DNA from: Clostridia bacterium
Lineage (GTDB): Bacteria > Bacillota > Clostridia > Oscillospirales > CAG-272
Direction: 5' to 3'
Assembly: GCA_017501245.1 (NCBI GenBank)
Contig: JAFVXI010000010.1
Span: 1-32,350, forward strand
DNA: 32,350 bases
Shown here in pieces: positions 15,368 to 22,531 of this stretch. The notes beneath the pieces were generated by a model. The model was not told where the DNA came from. It made no database searches and saw only the letters and a list, made by a program, of their open reading frames with translations. The first letter of the stretch is position 1. Each line of letters begins with the position of its first letter. Position numbers and translations under genes: made by a program.

Positions 15368-16762
15368 TCATTGGGCGCGCCTTCCGCCGGCAAATCCCTC
15401 GAAGCCGTCGAAGAAGAACTGCGCACGCTTGTCGGCCTTTACTCCGATGCGTCCGTCCTCCCTGAAGGCGAAGGCAAGCGTCATATTTCCGACGTAGAGG
15501 TCCTCTGCCCATATTTTGATAAAGAGCTTTCTCTCCTCGAGCCACCTCGCCTCGACGGAGCAGCGGTAGCTTATATACGTCGCCTCGTTAAAGAGCATCT
15601 CGCCCGAGTATTTTTCGGGGAAGATGATCTGCGTTTCTGAGCCGATCCTAAAGGGGATCCGATGCTCCTTGCCGCCCTTCGTATAGATGAGGCAGTTGTC
15701 ACGTCCGTCACCCTCGAAGCGCACGGCGTCTATACCGAGCTTGTTTTCATCCAGCAGATAGTCGGTGTCCTTGATCTCGTCAAAGAGGTTTTTTCTGAGT
15801 GGCTGAGGCTGCGCCGCCAGGTACGCCCCCTCGTCAGTAATGGGAAAGGCGGGGAGGATGATGCTTTCGACCGCTTCGAATATATCGTCGTAGGCGTTGT
15901 GATTTCCAGCCGTGTCGGAGGTGCAGGAGAAAACGAGGTCATGCCCGGGGAAGCCTATTGCAATCTGACCGCCAAGCCCCCTGAAGGCAAACGCTCCGTT
16001 CGGGTGCGACCAGATCTGATAGCCGTAGCCGCAGTCAAAGCGGGACACCTTCGCTCCGTCGTCGTTTCTCTTTAAGGGAGAGATAGCTGCTCTCACGTAG
16101 TCCTCGGGGAGGAGCTGCTTTCCACGCCATCTGCCGCCCGAGAGCAACAGATATGCGATCCTGCCGAGGTCGGAGGTCGTCGCCGTAAAGCCCGAGGAAG
16201 CCCACGCCTCACCGTCCGGTCCTTTAAGTGTATATACCCCACGGGATACGCCGATCTCGTCAAAGATATCACGCAGATATTCAACGTAGTCAAGCCCCGT
16301 CTTATGCTTTACGATGGCTCCAAGCACGTAGCTTCCCGAGCTGTCGTAATACCATACCGTGTCTGCGGGATGCGTCGGCTCGGCTCTGAAATACGAAGCG
16401 AGCCAATCCTTTATCTCGGGTGAGTAGGTCGGGGTTGAATACGCCGTCGTCATCGTCAGCATATGCCTGACCGTCTGCTCCCGAAGGTAGGGATGAGCGG
16501 CACCCGTGTCAAATCTATCGGCAAAAACGTCAACGATCCTGTCGTCAAGAGAGAGTAGCCCCTCGCCGACGAGCTTTCCGATAGCAACTGCGGCAACCGA
16601 CTTGCTCGTTGAATACATTCGAGTTTTCGTTTCGGCGGTATAAGTGCCGTTATAGATCTCGCCGACAACCTCAAAGCCCGAGATCAGCGAGGCACCGTGC
16701 AGGCGCACCCGGCGTCTTTCCAGTTCTCGGTTAAAGTCCTCGAGCAGACTTTTCGTATCCAT
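15368..16762 (-). CDS. Serine beta-lactamase-like hydrolase
   Basis: 464 residues. The N-terminal ~320 residues form a class C beta-lactamase/DD-peptidase fold (PF00144): nucleophile Ser51 and Lys54 in STSK, the Tyr motif YDSSGS near 137-142, and a RGLGGQ segment in place of KTG/HxG. The C-terminal ~140 residues form a separate beta-rich domain. There is no signal peptide, so it is probably a cytoplasmic esterase/peptidase rather than a resistance enzyme. The open frame extends to 16783 with a TTG, but ATG 16762 has GGAGG ten bases upstream. It follows pnuC by 61 bp on the same strand and may be co-transcribed. Substrate unknown. Confidence 0.88.
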   Translation of the reverse strand: MDTKSLLEDFNRELERRRVRLHGASLISGFEVVGEIYNGTYTAETKTRMYSTSKSVAAVAIGKLVGEGLLSLDDRIVDVFADRFDTGAAHPYLREQTVRHMLTMTTAYSTPTYSPEIKDWLASYFRAEPTHPADTVWYYDSSGSYVLGAIVKHKTGLDYVEYLRDIFDEIGVSRGVYTLKGPDGEAWASSGFTATTSDLGRIAYLLLSGGRWRGKQLLPEDYVRAAISPLKRNDDGAKVSRFDCGYGYQIWSHPNGAFAFRGLGGQIAIGFPGHDLVFSCTSDTAGNHNAYDDIFEAVESIILPAFPITDEGAYLAAQPQPLRKNLFDEIKDTDYLLDENKLGIDAVRFEGDGRDNCLIYTKGGKEHRIPFRIGSETQIIFPEKYSGEMLFNEATYISYRCSVEARWLEERKLFIKIWAEDLYVGNMTLAFAFREDGRIGVKADKRAQFFFDGFEGFAGGRRAQ

Positions 16763-16823
16763 ATCCGTAAGACCTCCTACCAAAGCTTTTTCACCGACAT
16801 TATATCACACGTACGAGGAGAGT

Positions 16824-17540
16824 TCAAGCCCCGAGAGGAGATTTTTCCACCTCCTTATCCTCTAGCCCCTGCCTCCTTGCCATCCTCCTCCAGCTGATAA
16901 AGCCGTAGATGTCGTTTATAAGGAAGGTGACGAAGCAGATGACGACCGAGAGATAAGAGGGCTCGGCTACCGCACACGGCACCCACAAAACGAGCAGAAT
17001 GACGTCGTTTGCGGCGTAGGCTAGTGCGTAATACGGGCTGCGGCGGAAGGTCAGATAAACGGCGGCAAAGCTCGTTGTAACCGAAAGAGTACTGAATAGG
17101 ATATTTGCCGTTCCGAGCGAGGAAAGGATAAAGTAAAACGCAAGCGTGACCGCCGCCGTAAGCAGGATAATAAAGGGAACCTCACGCCTACCGAGGCGAT
17201 CGACCCTTACCTCGCTCTCGCCCTTCCGATAGGGATTTTTCACCCACGAGATCAAGGATAGGACAGCCATCGGCAGCGTCATACCGAGGTAGGTTATCAT
17301 CTCGCCGTAGTATCTGAAGGCGTAGGAGATTATACCGTAAAGGATAGAAAAGGCTATCATTAAAAGCTGCCCCAAGGGATGCCCCTTAGCACAATAGATC
17401 AGCGACACGGCGCCTATAAGAGATGCCACGAGCGACATTGGGTCGGGCTCGCCGATAAACAGATTTGATATTATGATCAGGGCGAGAGATCCGCAGAGCA
17501 GTGCTATTTCACCTCTTGAAAAGTAACCTTTTATTTTCAT
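16824..17540 (-). CDS. pnuC: PnuC-family vitamin transporter (nicotinamide riboside-type)
   Basis: 238 residues with about seven hydrophobic segments. The C-terminal FLINDIYGFISWRRM is the PnuC signature; family members carry nicotinamide riboside (PnuC), or less often riboflavin or thiamine (PnuX, PnuT), by facilitated diffusion trapped by phosphorylation. No kinase gene is adjacent. The ribosome site is AGAGGGG. The leader has a consensus promoter and an attenuator-like hairpin, so expression probably responds to a metabolite. Vitamin specificity cannot be told from sequence alone. Confidence 0.85.
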   Translation of the reverse strand: MKIKGYFSRGEIALLCGSLALIIISNLFIGEPDPMSLVASLIGAVSLIYCAKGHPLGQLLMIAFSILYGIISYAFRYYGEMITYLGMTLPMAVLSLISWVKNPYRKGESEVRVDRLGRREVPFIILLTAAVTLAFYFILSSLGTANILFSTLSVTTSFAAVYLTFRRSPYYALAYAANDVILLVLWVPCAVAEPSYLSVVICFVTFLINDIYGFISWRRMARRQGLEDKEVEKSPLGA

Positions 17541-17567
17541 TTTGCCCCTCTTATCGCCGGTGCGGGC

Positions 17568-17665
17568 AAAAAATAAAGCATCTGCTATGCGTATCTTCTA
17601 AGACCTAACGACACGCAGAACAAATGCAAATGCTCTCTACCCGGTGGCAGTGAATTATTTGTTTT
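17568..17665 (-). promoter_or_regulatory. Attenuator-like leader of pnuC, candidate riboswitch
   Basis: On the minus strand GCATTTGC (17633-17626) pairs with GCAGATGC (17585-17578), and inside it TGCGTGTC pairs with GATACGCA; TTTATTTTTT follows immediately (17577-17568), making an intrinsic terminator upstream of the pnuC ribosome site. An earlier AACAAAT can instead pair with ATTTGTT in the terminator's 5' half, an antiterminator-like alternative. I could not match it to TPP, FMN or NAD+-II riboswitches from memory. Confidence 0.5.
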
Positions 17666-17671
17666 TCTACC

Positions 17672-17700
17672 ATTATACCACGCATCAGCTGATAAGTCAA
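17672..17700 (-). promoter_or_regulatory. Promoter of pnuC
   Basis: On the minus strand: TTGACT (17700-17695), a 17-nt spacer and TATAAT (17677-17672). Predicted start about 17665. Confidence 0.88.
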
Positions 17701-17739
17701 GCACCGTGTCATAATTGAGTGAGGCTCTCTTGTTGAAAG

Positions 17740-17780
17740 AAAAAAGGCTCCCCCTCGGGATGCATAAGCCGGGGGGAGCC
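17740..17780 (-). terminator. Terminator of the cation ATPase gene
   Basis: GGCTCCCCC (17780-17772) pairs perfectly with GGGGGAGCC (17754-17746), followed on the minus strand by TTTTTTC. It lies 45 bp after the ATPase stop codon. Confidence 0.88.
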
Positions 17781-17824
17781 CTTAAATAATTAAAACCTAT
17801 GAAAAGCGCTTGGATAGACCGTCC

Positions 17825-20464
17825 TTACGCCTTCTTCATCCTTCTCTGAATGAGCTTTACAAGCTCAACGACGGGGATAACTACTGCGCCGAGTGCGATA
17901 GCGATAAGGTATTCGCCGATGCCAACGCTTGCGAAGCCGAACGCCGAAGCAAGGAAGGGTATCTCGCAGACGAGAGTAGTTGCGATGAGCGAGCCGATGC
18001 CTGCGATCCAGAGCGTCTTGTTCTGCGAGCCGAGGGTAAAGGTGCTGCCTCTCTGCGAGCGCATGTTGAAGCTGTGGAAGATCTCAGCCATAGACATAGT
18101 GAGGAACGCCATCGTCATGCCGTGTGCGCTGTTGGTTATCTCCCAGTTTCCGGTCTCCATAAAGTGGCCGATGAAGTAGGAGAGGATGGTGAGTATAGTA
18201 ACCATAACGCCCTGATATGCGATGTCGACGCCCATACCGTCGGAGAAGATGCCGGATTTTGCATTCCTCGGCTTGCGGCGCATGATGTCGGGCTCAGCCT
18301 TTTCCATTCCAAGCGCAAGAGCGGGGAAGCAGTCGGTGACGAGGTTGATCCAGAGCAGATGCACGGGCTTGAGGATGGTAAAGCCCATCAGCGTTGCCGT
18401 AAAGATGGAAAGCACCTCGCTCATATTAGAGCCGAGTAAGAACTGAATTGCCTTACGGATGTTGTCGTAGATGCGGCGTCCCTCTTCAACTGCGCCTACG
18501 ATGGTCGCAAAGTTGTCGTCGGTAAGCACCATATCCGCAACGTTTTTGGTAACGTCGGTGCCGGTGATGCCCATTCCGACGCCGATATCGGCGCTCTTGA
18601 TGGAGGGGGCGTCGTTAACTCCGTCACCCGTCATAGCGGTAACGTAGCCCGCCTTGCGCCAAGCGTTTACGATCCTCGTCTTATGCTCGGGCTGAACTCT
18701 AGCATAGACGCTTATTTCCATAAACTTAGCCTCAAACTCCTCGTCGCTCATATCGTTGAGCTGCGAGCCCGTGATGGCGTATGTGCCGTCGGTGATGATG
18801 CCAAGCTCCTTAGCGATGGCGACGGCGGTGTCAATGTGGTCACCCGTGATCATTATCGGACGGATGCCTGCGCTTCTGCACTCTACGATAGCGTCCTTGA
18901 CCTCGGGACGCACGGGGTCGATCATTCCGCAAAGGCCGCGGAAGCAAAGCTCGGTCTCAAGCGCCTCGGCGTCGTAGCTTGCGGGCTCCTCGCCCCATAC
19001 CCTCGTCGCACAGGCGAGGACTCTGAGCGCCTTGTCTGCCATCGCCTTGTTTGCCGAGAGGATGGACTGCTTGTAGTCCTCGGTCATAGGCACGGGCTTG
19101 CCATCCTTAAGATAATGAGTGCATCTGTCGATGATGACGTCGGGCGCACCCTTTGTGTACTGTATATATCCGCTCTCACCTACGTGGACGGTGGACATCA
19201 TCTTTCTGCCCGAGTCGAAGGGCGCCTCTCCCGAGCGGGGGTAGGATGCCTTGAGGTCGTATTTCCTCATTCCGAGCTTATCAGCCCAGGCGACGAGCGC
19301 CGCCTCGGTAGGCTCGCCCGTAACGTTTCCGTCGGTGTCGATCTCAGCGTCGCAGCAGAGCGCCATAGCCGATGCTATCGCACCCTCGTCCTCGCCGAAG
19401 AAGTCAACGACGGTCATCTTGTTCTGCGTGAGGGTTCCGGTCTTATCCGAGCAGATGATCTGCGCACAGCCGAGCGTTTCTACCGCTGTCAGACGGCGGA
19501 TAATAGCGTTTCTTCTCGACATGTTAGTGACGCCCATCGAAAGCACGACGGTGACGACGGCAGCCAAGCCCTCGGGAATTGCGGCAACCGCAAGTGATAC
19601 GGCAACCATAAAGGAGGGAAGCACGGTCTCATTAAAGTTGAAGTTGCCTGCGCGGATCACCTGAACGCCAAACACCACGATGCATATGCCGAGCACGAGC
19701 CAGGTGAGGATCTTCGAGAGCTGATTGAGCTTTCTCTGCAAGGGGGTCTCGCCGTCCTCCGCCTCCTGGAGCGCACCTGCGATCTTACCCATTTCGGTGT
19801 CCATTCCCGTTGCGGTAACGACTGCGGTTCCTCTGCCGTAAACGACCGTCGAGCCCATATAGAGCATATTCTTACGGTCTCCGAGGGGGACGTCCTTTTC
19901 GCCCTCCTTGAGGTAGATGATGTCGATAAACTTAGTTACAGGCACCGACTCACCCGTAAGAGCCGCCTCCTCGACCTTTAAGCTTGCGTTTTCAAGAATT
20001 CTCGCATCTGCGGGAACTGCGTCGCCCGCCTCAAGAAGAATGATATCGCCGACTACGAGATCCTCGCTGTGGACGATCTGGACTCTTCCGTCGCGCAGGA
20101 CCTTTGAGGTCGCTGCCGACATCTCTTGGAGAGCCTCGATTGCCTTTTCCGCCTTGCTCTCCTGGTAGACGCCAAGCACGGCGTTTACGATAACTACCGC
20201 AAGGATGATGATAACGTCTGCAAAGCTCTCGCCCTCGACGACCGCAAGCACGCCGCTGATAGCCGCAGCAACCAGAAGGATGATGATCATCGGGTCTGCG
20301 AGCTGCTCAAGGAAGCGGCGGATGAGCGACTTTCCCTTAGCGGCGGCAAGCTTGTTCTTGCCGTTTTCCTCTAAGCGCACTGCCGCCTCGGAGGAGGAAA
20401 GACCTTCTCTTGACGAGCCGAGCGCAGAAAGGACGTTTTCATTGTCTTCACAATAAAACTTCAT
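17825..20464 (-). CDS. P2-type cation-transporting ATPase (Ca2+/Mn2+)
   Basis: 879 residues, the full length of a SERCA/PMCA-like pump that expels divalent cations at the cost of ATP. Motifs in order: actuator TGES (170-173), membrane ion-site AIPEGLAA (295-302), phosphorylation DKTGTLT with Asp340, hinge TGDGVNDAP, then M5 SNMSEV and M6 NLVTDCFPALALG, which keep the Asn/Glu and Asn/Asp ligands of Ca2+ pumps. M6 has Cys-Phe where Gly-Leu is usual, which could affect selectivity. The ribosome site AGGAG is rather far (12 nt) from the ATG. The leader carries a yybP-ykoY riboswitch, a Mn2+ sensor, and that class controls the related YoaB pump in Lactococcus, so Mn2+ export is a good possibility. 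Confidence 0.93.
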   Translation of the reverse strand: MKFYCEDNENVLSALGSSREGLSSSEAAVRLEENGKNKLAAAKGKSLIRRFLEQLADPMIIILLVAAAISGVLAVVEGESFADVIIILAVVIVNAVLGVYQESKAEKAIEALQEMSAATSKVLRDGRVQIVHSEDLVVGDIILLEAGDAVPADARILENASLKVEEAALTGESVPVTKFIDIIYLKEGEKDVPLGDRKNMLYMGSTVVYGRGTAVVTATGMDTEMGKIAGALQEAEDGETPLQRKLNQLSKILTWLVLGICIVVFGVQVIRAGNFNFNETVLPSFMVAVSLAVAAIPEGLAAVVTVVLSMGVTNMSRRNAIIRRLTAVETLGCAQIICSDKTGTLTQNKMTVVDFFGEDEGAIASAMALCCDAEIDTDGNVTGEPTEAALVAWADKLGMRKYDLKASYPRSGEAPFDSGRKMMSTVHVGESGYIQYTKGAPDVIIDRCTHYLKDGKPVPMTEDYKQSILSANKAMADKALRVLACATRVWGEEPASYDAEALETELCFRGLCGMIDPVRPEVKDAIVECRSAGIRPIMITGDHIDTAVAIAKELGIITDGTYAITGSQLNDMSDEEFEAKFMEISVYARVQPEHKTRIVNAWRKAGYVTAMTGDGVNDAPSIKSADIGVGMGITGTDVTKNVADMVLTDDNFATIVGAVEEGRRIYDNIRKAIQFLLGSNMSEVLSIFTATLMGFTILKPVHLLWINLVTDCFPALALGMEKAEPDIMRRKPRNAKSGIFSDGMGVDIAYQGVMVTILTILSYFIGHFMETGNWEITNSAHGMTMAFLTMSMAEIFHSFNMRSQRGSTFTLGSQNKTLWIAGIGSLIATTLVCEIPFLASAFGFASVGIGEYLIAIALGAVVIPVVELVKLIQRRMKKA

Positions 20465-20662
20465 TTGTGCAAATTTCTCCTGTTTAAATTTATTTATATT
20501 TGTTTTGCTTTCTTATAATAAACCTATCCGTCGATGATATAACTACCGTTTTATTTTTTCTGACCGTTTTCGGTGTTGAATTTAGCTTCATTTATTAATA
20601 ATACGCCGAATTCTTCCATATTTATCACGCATACTTCGTTATATTTTTAACAATTGAAGATG

Positions 20663-20809
20663 AAAAAAAGACGAGCCTCACCTTTCAACAGATACAGAGA
20701 AAGATAAGTCTCGCCGTTTAATATAAAGCCAAATAATGTGTTGTTGACTTTATCGCATCACAGTGTGATGTCGACTACTCCCTTATTTGGGTATTTAGTT
20801 CATATAACG
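20663..20809 (-). ncRNA. yybP-ykoY manganese riboswitch with terminator
   Basis: Read on the minus strand, the conserved pieces appear in order: AAGGGAGTAGT (L1), AAGTCAACA, and CGAGAC (L3). The CGAGAC lies in the 5' arm of the terminator (GGCGAG... 20715-20710 with ...GCTCGTC 20676-20670), followed by TTTTTTT (20669-20663), so Mn2+ binding and termination exclude each other. It precedes the cation ATPase by about 200 nt; the intervening AT-rich 20465-20662 shows nothing else. Confidence 0.82.
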
Positions 20810-20815
20810 AAAAGT

Positions 20816-20844
20816 ATTTTACCATAAAGCCGCAAGCCTGTCAA
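20816..20844 (-). promoter_or_regulatory. Promoter of the riboswitch/ATPase transcript
   Basis: On the minus strand: TTGACA (20844-20839), a 17-nt spacer and TAAAAT (20821-20816). Confidence 0.85.
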
Positions 20845-20889
20845 GAGATTTTTGATAAAATCCCTGCTCGCCCCCTTAAACATGGGGGC

Positions 20890-20918
20890 TTGACAAATTT
20901 ATTTTAGTGTGCTATAAT
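20890..20918 (+). promoter_or_regulatory. Consensus promoter of a candidate small RNA
   Basis: TTGACA (20890-20895), a 17-nt spacer and TATAAT (20913-20918) preceded by TGC. One of the strongest promoters in the window, yet no protein gene follows. Confidence 0.85.
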
Positions 20919-20924
20919 AGACAC

Positions 20925-21052
20925 ATCCAAGGGAGAATAGCAGTTCTCCCTCGGATGCTCGGCTTGTGCCGATAATCAATAGTACAGTGGGCTATTGATA
21001 TTTAATAGAGATTTTGCGAGAAAGAGCGGTTATTGATTAACTGCTCTTTTTT
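20925..21052 (+). ncRNA. Candidate ~128-nt structured small RNA
   Basis: From the predicted start the sequence folds into four hairpins. H1: CATCC-GGGAGAA / TTCTCCC-GGATG (20924-20957). H2: TCGGC-TTGT-GCCGA (20959-20972). H3: ATCAATAG / CTATTGAT (20975-20999). H4: GAGCGGTTA-TTGA-TAACTGCTC (21024-21046) followed by TTTTTT, an intrinsic terminator. There is no ORF with a ribosome site inside. It could be a trans-acting sRNA, or a leader whose gene has been lost, since a decayed gene fragment lies just downstream. I do not recognise it as 6S, SRP or RNase P RNA. Confidence 0.6.
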
Positions 21053-21150
21053 GTCATTTTTTCGATGACTCTTACGATTGCATCATCGGTTAAGCCTTCG
21101 GCTTTGAGTGCTTCAATAAGGTTGTTAAGTGTTTCAATATGTATAGTCAA
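21037..21150 (-). CDS. 37-residue unknown small protein
   Basis: A short ORF with a TTG start at 21150-21148, eight bases after AAAGGAG, ending at TAA 21039-21037 within the terminator of the opposing small RNA. The product (MTIHIETLNNLIEALKAEGL...) is mostly helical and amphipathic: a helix, a Gly-Leu-Thr-Asp turn, a second helix and a Lys-rich tail. It is not hydrophobic, so not a typical type I toxin. The helix-GLTDD-helix shape loosely recalls SHOCT-like segments. A GTG in the same frame three codons upstream overlaps the ribosome site. Function unknown. Confidence 0.45.
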   Translation of the reverse strand: MTIHIETLNNLIEALKAEGLTDDAIVRVIEKMTKKSS

Positions 21151-21169
21151 CTCGTTCACTCCTTTCCGC

Positions 21170-21306
21170 CCACCTTTCTATCGTCTGTTCGGCTTTGCAA
21201 CCCCGGTAGCCGTCAGCCCCTACTTCTCATCGGTCATCTCCGGCCTCGAGCGTGTCGCTGACCACCTCGTCAACGTCGGCTTCAGCATCAACAACCCCAT
21301 CGGCTC
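21170..21306 (+). pseudogene. Remnant of a Na+/phosphate cotransporter PhoU-like C-terminus
   Basis: One frame encodes FYRLFGFATPVAV...SGLERVADHLVNVGFSI..., then collapses into basic, low-complexity sequence. The block LERVADHLVN matches the conserved helix of PhoU-like domains (LERIGDHAVNIA), as found at the C-terminus of NptA/YjbB-type Na+/Pi cotransporters. No start codon or ribosome site belongs to it, and the upstream 500+ residues of such a transporter are absent. Its GC-rich codon use matches the chromosome, whereas 20876-21165 is more AT-rich, so an insertion or deletion may have removed the rest. Confidence 0.55.
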
Positions 21307-21515
21307 TCAAAGGAGACGGCGTAAACGGCATAAACCAAAACGGCAAAATAACAGTGCGGCGCTGTGGCGAAAATGCTCCAAAGAGAGTATCACGCTACGG
21401 CGTCGCACAGTTTTGCCTGCACCGTAATGCACGTCCCTTGTCAATATACCGTACGTCAGACGGAGGGGCGTTGGGGTGGATAATTCAGTCATTTAACATT
21501 TTTGCGCCGAGCGTA

Positions 21516-21544
21516 TTGATTTATGCCGTCAAGTATGCTACAAT
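21516..21544 (+). promoter_or_regulatory. Promoter of nfnAB
   Basis: TTGATT (21516-21521), a 17-nt spacer and TACAAT (21539-21544) preceded by TGC. The ~125-nt leader contains GCCGAT/ATCGGC and other small hairpins but no T-run attenuator. 21307-21515 holds no gene I can support. Confidence 0.7.
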
Positions 21545-21675
21545 TATAAATAATTTACGTGCGGGCGGGGGTGCGTCCGGCATCGGCGTCCGTAACGCTT
21601 GCCGATCATGGGCATCGGCTCGTATCATTGTTTTTTTAGATTTAATAAACGCTATACAGCGAAAGAGGTGTTAAT

Positions 21676-22530
21676 ATGTATAGAATTGTTGACAAAAAGG
21701 TGTTAAATCCCACGGTCATCCAGCTCTGGATCGAGGCTCACCTTGTTGCAAACAAGGCGAAGCCCGGTCAGTTTATCATTCTCAGAGTTGACGAGGAGGG
21801 TGAGAGGATCCCCCTGACCGTTGCGGGAGTAAATAAGGAGATCGGTGCCGTCAAGATCATCTTCCAGGTCGTAGGCGGCACGACGAAAAAGCTCTCCTAT
21901 CTCGAGGCGGGCGAATATATACAGGACTTCGTAGGTCCTCTCGGCGTTGCGACGCATCTTGACGGACTTAAAAAGGTCTGCATCGTTGGCGGAGGCGTCG
22001 GCTGTGCTATCGCTATGCCTATAGCCGAGGCTCTACACGCTATGGGCGCTGAGGTCACGAGCGTTATCGGCTTCAGAAACAAGGATCTCGTTATCCTCGA
22101 GGATGAGTTCAGAGCCTGCTCCGACGTGCTTCACCTTATGACGGACGACGGCTCCTACGGCGAGGCGGGTAACGTTACCGCTCCCCTTAAGCAGATGCTC
22201 GAGGCAGGTGAGCAGTTTGATATGATCATCACCATCGGTCCTCTCATTATGATGAAGTTCGTCGTAGCCACCGCAAAGCCCTTCGGCACTCCCGTCACAG
22301 TTTCTATGAACCCGATTATGATTGACGGCACGGGAATGTGCGGCGGCTGCAGACTTTCTCTCAACGTTGACGGCAAGAGGGTCACGAAGTTTGCTTGCGT
22401 CGACGGCCCCGACTTCAATGGCTACGAGGTAGACTTTGACGAGGCTATGTCGAGAGGCAGAATGTACGCCGACTTTGAGCGCCACGCATACGAAAAGAGC
22501 TGCAATCTCTTCAAGAAGGAGGTAAACTGA
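21676..22530 (+). CDS. nfnA: NfnA: ferredoxin-NADP+ oxidoreductase small subunit
   Basis: 284 residues with the ferredoxin-reductase fold: an FAD-binding barrel (about 1-95), an NAD(H)-binding domain with GGGVGCAIAMPIAEAL (105-120), and a [2Fe-2S] site made of Asp217, Cys222, Cys225 and Cys241 (IDGTGMCGGC...FACVDGP), the unusual Asp/Cys3 set known from NfnA. With NfnB it forms the electron-bifurcating NADH-dependent reduced ferredoxin:NADP+ oxidoreductase of anaerobes, linking ferredoxin, NADH and NADPH pools. Such proteins are often annotated as sulfide dehydrogenase or dihydroorotate dehydrogenase electron-transfer subunits. GAGG precedes the ATG; NfnB follows after one base. Confidence 0.92.
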   Translation: MYRIVDKKVLNPTVIQLWIEAHLVANKAKPGQFIILRVDEEGERIPLTVAGVNKEIGAVKIIFQVVGGTTKKLSYLEAGEYIQDFVGPLGVATHLDGLKKVCIVGGGVGCAIAMPIAEALHAMGAEVTSVIGFRNKDLVILEDEFRACSDVLHLMTDDGSYGEAGNVTAPLKQMLEAGEQFDMIITIGPLIMMKFVVATAKPFGTPVTVSMNPIMIDGTGMCGGCRLSLNVDGKRVTKFACVDGPDFNGYEVDFDEAMSRGRMYADFERHAYEKSCNLFKKEVN

Positions 22531-22531
22531 A

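Noticed and set aside
15368-16762. Beta-lactam resistance gene
   Set aside because: It has the serine hydrolase fold but no signal peptide, and its third motif is not KTG; a general esterase/peptidase is more likely.
18683-19597. 304-codon + strand ORF inside the cation ATPase
   Set aside because: Shadow of the ATPase frame; no motif, no ribosome site. The same holds for the ORF at 7934-8671 opposite the response regulator.
21252-21674. 140-codon ORF before nfnA
   Set aside because: It crosses the nfnA promoter and overlaps the decayed gene in another frame; no ribosome site or motif.
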